Assembly (NCBI GenBank): GCA_002382645.1
Contig: DFYP01000131.1
Span: forward strand, 142 to 12,824
Reading direction: 5' to 3'
Source of the DNA: Desulfovibrio sp. UBA4079
Lineage (GTDB): Bacteria; Desulfobacterota; Desulfovibrionia; Desulfovibrionales; Desulfovibrionaceae
Length of the DNA: 12,683 nt
Numbering within the stretch: the stretch's first letter is position 1; the number at the start of each line of letters is the position of its first letter. Of the stretch, positions 8,060 through 12,683 are shown in pieces. The position numbers and the translations under genes were made by a program. Below the pieces are notes generated by a model. That model was not told the origin of the DNA. It saw only the letters and a program-made list of their open reading frames with translations, and did not search any database.

Positions 8060-9211
8060 ATGAAAGGCAAATGGAGTGTGCTGGCCCTGGCTCTGGTCCT
8101 GGGCCTGGTCCTTGGCGGTTGCGCCCAGGAGAAGAAAGAGGAGAAGAAGGAGGCCGCTCCGGCCGCCGGCAAGATCATTCTCGGCGTGGCCGGCGCTCAT
8201 TCCGGCGACCTGGCCTCCTACGGCCTGCCCACGGTGAACGCCGCCAAGCTCGTGGCCGCGGCCTACAACGCCAAGGGCGGCATCAACGGCAAGCAGGTCG
8301 AGGTCGTGCCCCAGGACGACCAGTGCAAGCCCGAAATGGCCACCAACGCCGCCACCAAGATGGTTTCCGACAAGGCCACCGTGGTCCTGGGCCATATCTG
8401 CTCCGGCGCCACCAAGGCCGCCCTGCCCATCTACAAGGAAGCCAAGATCATCTGCATGTCGCCTTCGGCCACCAACCCGGCCCTGACCCAGAGCGGCGAG
8501 TACCCGGTGTTCTTCCGGACCATCGCCTCGGACGACGCCCAGGCCGCCCTGGAAGTGCAGTTCGCCGTGGAGAAGCTCGGCCTCAAGAAGCTGGCCATCA
8601 TCCACGACAAGGGTGACTACGGCAAGGGCTTCGCCGAATTCGCCCAGAAGTTCCTCACCGAGGGCGGCAAGGCCCAGGTGGTCCTGTTCGAGGGCGTGAC
8701 CCCCGGCGCCGTGGACTATTCCGCGGTGGTCCAGAAGATCAAGAGCGCCGACGCCGACGGCGTGATCTACGGCGGCTACCATCCGGAGGCCTCCAAGATC
8801 GTGACCCAGATGCGCAACAAGGACATGAAGATTCCCTTCCTCTCCGACGACGGCGTGAAGGACGACACCTTCATCAAGGTCGCCGGCGCCCTGGCCGAGG
8901 GCGTGTACGCCACCGGCCCCAAGGACATCTCCAAGAATCCGCTGTACGCTCAGGCCCTTGAGGAGCACAAGAAGCAGTTCGGCTCCGATCCGGGCGCCTT
9001 CTACTTCGAGGCCTATTCCGCGGCCCTGGCTCTGCTCAACGCCATCGACAAGGCCAAGTCCACGGACTTCGACGCCGTGACCAAGGCCCTGCGCAGCGAA
9101 TACGTGGAGACCCCGGTGGGCAAGATCAAGTTCGACGCCCGCGGCGACGCCGAGGGCGTGGGCTTCGCCGTCTACCAGGTCCAGGGCGGCAAGTACGTCG
9201 AGGTGAAGTAG
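8060..9211 (+). CDS. livK: Branched-chain amino acid ABC transporter substrate-binding lipoprotein (LivK-like)
   Basis: This periplasmic binding protein captures the substrate for the LivHMGF importer. The 383-residue product begins with a lipoprotein signal peptide: hydrophobic core at about 7-19, then lipobox LGGC with Cys21 as the lipid-bearing residue. A charged tether (QEKKEEKKEAAPAAG) leads to the type I binding-protein fold. Family motifs include GAHSGDLASYGLPTVNAAKL (45-64), DDQC (86-89) and GHICSGATK (111-119). Cys89 and Cys114 match the disulfide pair of E. coli LivJ/LivK, and a third cysteine (132) is extra. Later segments fit the Leu/Ile/Val-binding family. ATG 8060 is preferred over the adjacent ATG 8057 because GGAGG (8050-8054) is then 5 bases away. 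Exact substrate is not provable; some relatives bind other amino acids, amides or urea. A terminator follows. Confidence 0.93.
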   Translation: MKGKWSVLALALVLGLVLGGCAQEKKEEKKEAAPAAGKIILGVAGAHSGDLASYGLPTVNAAKLVAAAYNAKGGINGKQVEVVPQDDQCKPEMATNAATKMVSDKATVVLGHICSGATKAALPIYKEAKIICMSPSATNPALTQSGEYPVFFRTIASDDAQAALEVQFAVEKLGLKKLAIIHDKGDYGKGFAEFAQKFLTEGGKAQVVLFEGVTPGAVDYSAVVQKIKSADADGVIYGGYHPEASKIVTQMRNKDMKIPFLSDDGVKDDTFIKVAGALAEGVYATGPKDISKNPLYAQALEEHKKQFGSDPGAFYFEAYSAALALLNAIDKAKSTDFDAVTKALRSEYVETPVGKIKFDARGDAEGVGFAVYQVQGGKYVEVK

Positions 9212-9240
9212 AGCGCGCAAGCTCCCGATGCAGAAACGCA

Positions 9241-9277
9241 GGGGGGCGGGCCCCGGGGCCTGCCCCCTTGCTTTTAT
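9241..9277 (+). terminator. Rho-independent terminator between livK and livH
   Basis: GGGGGCGGGCC (9242-9252) pairs with GGCCTGCCCCC (9257-9267) as an 11-base-pair stem with one G-U pair and a 4-base loop, followed by TTGCTTTTAT. It sits 30 bases after the livK stop. Because livHMGF lies on the same strand with no clear new promoter, it probably acts as a partial terminator that lowers expression of the membrane and ATPase genes relative to the binding protein. A second small inverted repeat, GGCCC/GGGCC (9285-9289, 9296-9300), lies before livH. Confidence 0.82.
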
Positions 9278-9328
9278 CCGCAATGGCCCGTATCAGGGCC
9301 GCCAAGCGACGTACTGGCGGAAACCTTC

Positions 9329-10231
9329 ATGGATTATTTTCTTGAATTGTTCTTCGGCGGCTTGACCCGCGGCAGCATCTACGCCCTCATCGCCGTGGGC
9401 TACACCATGGTCTACGGCATCATCGAGCTGATCAACTTCGCCCACGGCGAGATTTACATGATCGGGGCCTTCACCGCCCTGGTGGTGGCCGGCGTGCTCA
9501 CCGCCCTGGGCCTGCCGGCCCTGGCCATCCTGGCCGTGGCCCTGGCCGCGGCCATCGTCTGGTCCGCGGCCTACGGCTTCACCGTGGAGAAGATCGCCTA
9601 CAAGCCCCTGCGCACCGCGCCCAGGCTCTCGCCGCTCATCTCGGCCATCGGCATGTCCATCTTTCTTCAGAACTACGTCATGCTGGCCCAGACCTCGGAC
9701 TTCCTGCCCTTTCCCAAACTTCTGCCCGAGATCGGCTTCCTCAAGCCCTACCGGGCCGTCATCGGCACCTCCGAGATCTTCATCATCCTGGCCACGGCCC
9801 TGTCCTGCGCCGGGCTGACCCTGTTCATCAAGTTCACGCGCATGGGCAAGGCCATGCGGGCCACGGCCCAGAACCGCAAGATGGCCCTGCTGGTGGGCGT
9901 GAACGTGGACCGGGTCATCTCCCTGACCTTCATCATCGGCTCCAGCCTGGCGGCCGTGGGCGGGGTGCTCATCGCCTCGCACATCGGCCAGATCAACTTC
10001 ATGATCGGCTTCCTGGCCGGCATCAAGGCCTTCACCGCCGCGGTGCTGGGCGGCATCGGGAGCATTCCCGGGGCCATGCTCGGCGGCCTGGTCCTGGGCT
10101 GGACCGAGAGTTTCGCCACCGGCTACGTCTCCAGCGACTACGAGGACGTCTTCGCCTTCCTTCTGCTGGTGCTCATCCTCATCTTCCGGCCTTCCGGCAT
10201 CCTCGGCAAGGCCCCGACCCAGAAGGTGTAG
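9329..10231 (+). CDS. livH: Branched-chain amino acid ABC transporter permease LivH
   Basis: LivH is one of the two membrane permeases of the importer. The 300-residue protein is highly hydrophobic, with about eight spans, and starts with the family-typical GGLTRGSIYALIAVGYTMVYG (10-30). INFAHGEIYMIGAF (35-48) follows. A conserved loop with FTRMGKAMRATAQNRKMALLVGVNVDRV contacts the ATPase. It ends with GGIGSIPGAMLGGLVLGW and FRPSGILGK. Length agrees with the family (about 290-310). The ribosome site is weak (GGCGGAAA, 9317-9324). The gene follows the intergenic terminator and is 6 bases from livM, so it is the first gene of the read-through livHMGF part. Confidence 0.95.
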   Translation: MDYFLELFFGGLTRGSIYALIAVGYTMVYGIIELINFAHGEIYMIGAFTALVVAGVLTALGLPALAILAVALAAAIVWSAAYGFTVEKIAYKPLRTAPRLSPLISAIGMSIFLQNYVMLAQTSDFLPFPKLLPEIGFLKPYRAVIGTSEIFIILATALSCAGLTLFIKFTRMGKAMRATAQNRKMALLVGVNVDRVISLTFIIGSSLAAVGGVLIASHIGQINFMIGFLAGIKAFTAAVLGGIGSIPGAMLGGLVLGWTESFATGYVSSDYEDVFAFLLLVLILIFRPSGILGKAPTQKV

Positions 10232-10237
10232 GCGGCC

Positions 10238-11438
<1,201 letters not shown>

Positions 11439-11446
<8 letters not shown>

Positions 11447-12227
11447 GGTCCTCTCCGTCACCAACCTGACCATGGACTTCGGCGGCCTTCGGGCCCTCAA
11501 CGAGGTGGACCTGGACGTGCGCCAGGGCGAGATCGTGGCCCTCATCGGTCCCAACGGGGCGGGCAAGACCACCTTTTTCAACTGCATCACCGGGATGTAC
11601 GACCCCACCGAGGGCGAGGTCCTGGTCCTGACCCCGGGCGGGGCCAATGTCCGGCTCAACGGCATGAAGCCCAACAAGGTCACCGAGATCGGCCTGGCCA
11701 GAACCTTCCAGAACATCCGCCTGTTCTCCTCCATGACGGTCCTCGAGAACGTCATGATCGGCCGGCACTGCCGCAGCCGCGCGGGCGTCCTGGGCGCGGC
11801 CCTGCGCGACCCGCGCACCCGCCGCGAGGAGCAGGAGATCGTGGACAGGAGCTACGCGCTGCTCCGGGAACTGGGCCTGGAGAACTCGGTGAACGAGTTC
11901 GCCCGCAACCTGCCCTACGGCGCCCAGCGCCGTCTGGAGATCGCCCGGGCCCTGGCCACCGAGCCCTTCCTCCTGCTCCTGGACGAGCCCGCGGCCGGCA
12001 TGAACCCGCAGGAGACCATGCAGCTCAAGGACCTGGTCCTGGGCATCCGCGAGCGCTACCAGCTCTCCATCCTGCTCATCGAACACGACATGAAGATGGT
12101 CATGAGCCTGTCGGACCGCATCTTCGTCATGGAGTACGGCCAGATGATCAGCGAAGGCTCGCCCGCGGAGGTCAGCCGCGATCCGCAGGTCATCCGGGCC
12201 TACCTCGGGGAGGACCACCATGCCTAA
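11439..12227 (+). CDS. livG: Branched-chain amino acid ABC transporter ATPase LivG
   Basis: LivG is the first of two cytoplasmic ATPases powering the importer. The 262-residue protein has Walker A GPNGAGKTT (37-45), the Q-loop ARTFQNIRLF with Gln91, the LivG-type signature NLPYGAQRRLEIARAL (157-172), Walker B LLLLDEPAAGMNP (178-190) and switch His216 in IEHDM. Both the Tyr in the signature (LPYGAQ rather than LSGGQ) and the AAGMNPQE after Walker B are normal for LivG. The length matches E. coli LivG closely. The ATG lies inside the end of livM with GGGGAG upstream, and the 3' end overlaps livF by 8 bases, implying translational coupling of the two ATPases. Confidence 0.96.
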
Positions 12228-12683
12228 GGTCCTCGAACTCAAGAACGTGGACACCTTCTACGGCCAGATCCAGGCCCTGCGCGAGGTCTCCATCGAGGTG
12301 GAGGAGGGCGAGATCATCACCCTCATCGGGGCCAACGGCGCGGGCAAGACCACCACGCTCCTGTCCATCAGCCGGGTCTATCCGCCCGAGGGGCCCAAGG
12401 TGGTGGAGGGCGACATCCTCTACCAGGGCAAGAGCATCCTGGGCATGGCCCCGGACAAGGTCGTCGCCGAGCTGCACGCCGTGCTCGTGCCCGAGGGACG
12501 CCGCATCTTCGGCAACCTCACCGTGGAGGAGAATCTCAAGCTGGCCACCTACGCCCGCAAGGACCCCGAGGCCGACATCACGCGCGACTACGAGCGGGTC
12601 TACGGCCTGTTCCCGCGCCTGGCCGAGCGCCGCAAGCAGCGCAGCGAGTCCCTGTCCGGCGGCGAGCAGCAGATGCTGGCCGT
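12220..12683 (+). CDS. livF: Branched-chain amino acid ABC transporter ATPase LivF, N-terminal 154 residues (cut by right edge)
   Basis: LivF is the second ATPase of the importer. Translation from ATG 12220 stays open to the window end. Visible parts are FYGQIQALREVSIEV (13-27), Walker A GANGAGKTT (37-45), the LivF-type Q-loop VPEGRRIFGNLTVEENL (90-106), where Glu stands in the usual Gln place as is normal in LivF, and signature LSGGEQQM (145-152). Walker B and the switch histidine lie beyond the edge. GGGGAGGA (12207-12214) sits 5 bases upstream, inside livG, whose end overlaps this start by 8 bases. The insert YPPEGPKVVEGDILYQG (54-70) is slightly longer than in many LivF proteins. The full length, usually about 235 residues, cannot be checked here. 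Confidence 0.94.
   Translation, partial: MPKVLELKNVDTFYGQIQALREVSIEVEEGEIITLIGANGAGKTTTLLSISRVYPPEGPKVVEGDILYQGKSILGMAPDKVVAELHAVLVPEGRRIFGNLTVEENLKLATYARKDPEADITRDYERVYGLFPRLAERRKQRSESLSGGEQQMLA

Noticed and set aside
9283..9345. Twenty-codon ORF overlapping the start of livH
   Set aside because: No ribosome site, unremarkable sequence and no other support.

Overview
The window is GC-rich DNA with tightly packed, often overlapping genes and strong G/C third-position bias. Gene content fits a Gram-negative anaerobe of the Desulfovibrio type (Desulfobacterota), a group rich in periplasmic c-type cytochromes. The best pointer is a cytochrome c maturation (Ccm) set whose heme chaperone CcmE has cysteine in place of the usual heme-binding histidine, with no ccmG or ccmH in the cluster. 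The taxon is an inference from gene content; no rRNA or marker gene is present.

Layout. (1) Positions 1-1595, minus strand: a family 9 glycosyltransferase (heptosyltransferase-like), followed with a 4-base overlap by a NifS-type cysteine desulfurase that runs off the left edge. (2) Positions 1596-1717: a divergent intergenic region with a candidate promoter and a hairpin. (3) Positions 1718-7875, plus strand: a compact run of a CNNM/CorC-like membrane protein with CBS domains, then ccmE, ccmF, ccmA, ccmB, ccmC, ccmD and a membrane-anchored TPR protein in the usual place of a CcmI-like factor. (4) Positions 7876-8059: a near-consensus sigma70 promoter and a structured leader holding a ten-codon ORF. 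(5) Positions 8060-12683, plus strand: a branched-chain amino acid type ABC importer, livK, a rho-independent terminator, then livH, livM, livG and livF, the last cut by the right edge.

How the genes work together. CcmA and CcmB form the ABC transporter that releases heme-loaded CcmE from CcmC. CcmC and small CcmD load heme on CcmE, and CcmF with the TPR protein is expected to act at the ligation step. The Liv genes encode a complete uptake system: a lipid-anchored binding protein, two permeases and two ATPases. The terminator after livK probably lets the binding protein be made in excess over the membrane parts.

I did not find a plainly new system. The points most worth a second look are the cysteine-type CcmE cluster without CcmG/CcmH, the structured livK leader, the short CNNM protein joined to the ccm genes, and the Met-rich TPR protein. 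No intergenic stretch exceeds 300 bases. No tRNA, rRNA, CRISPR, insertion sequence or phage feature was seen.
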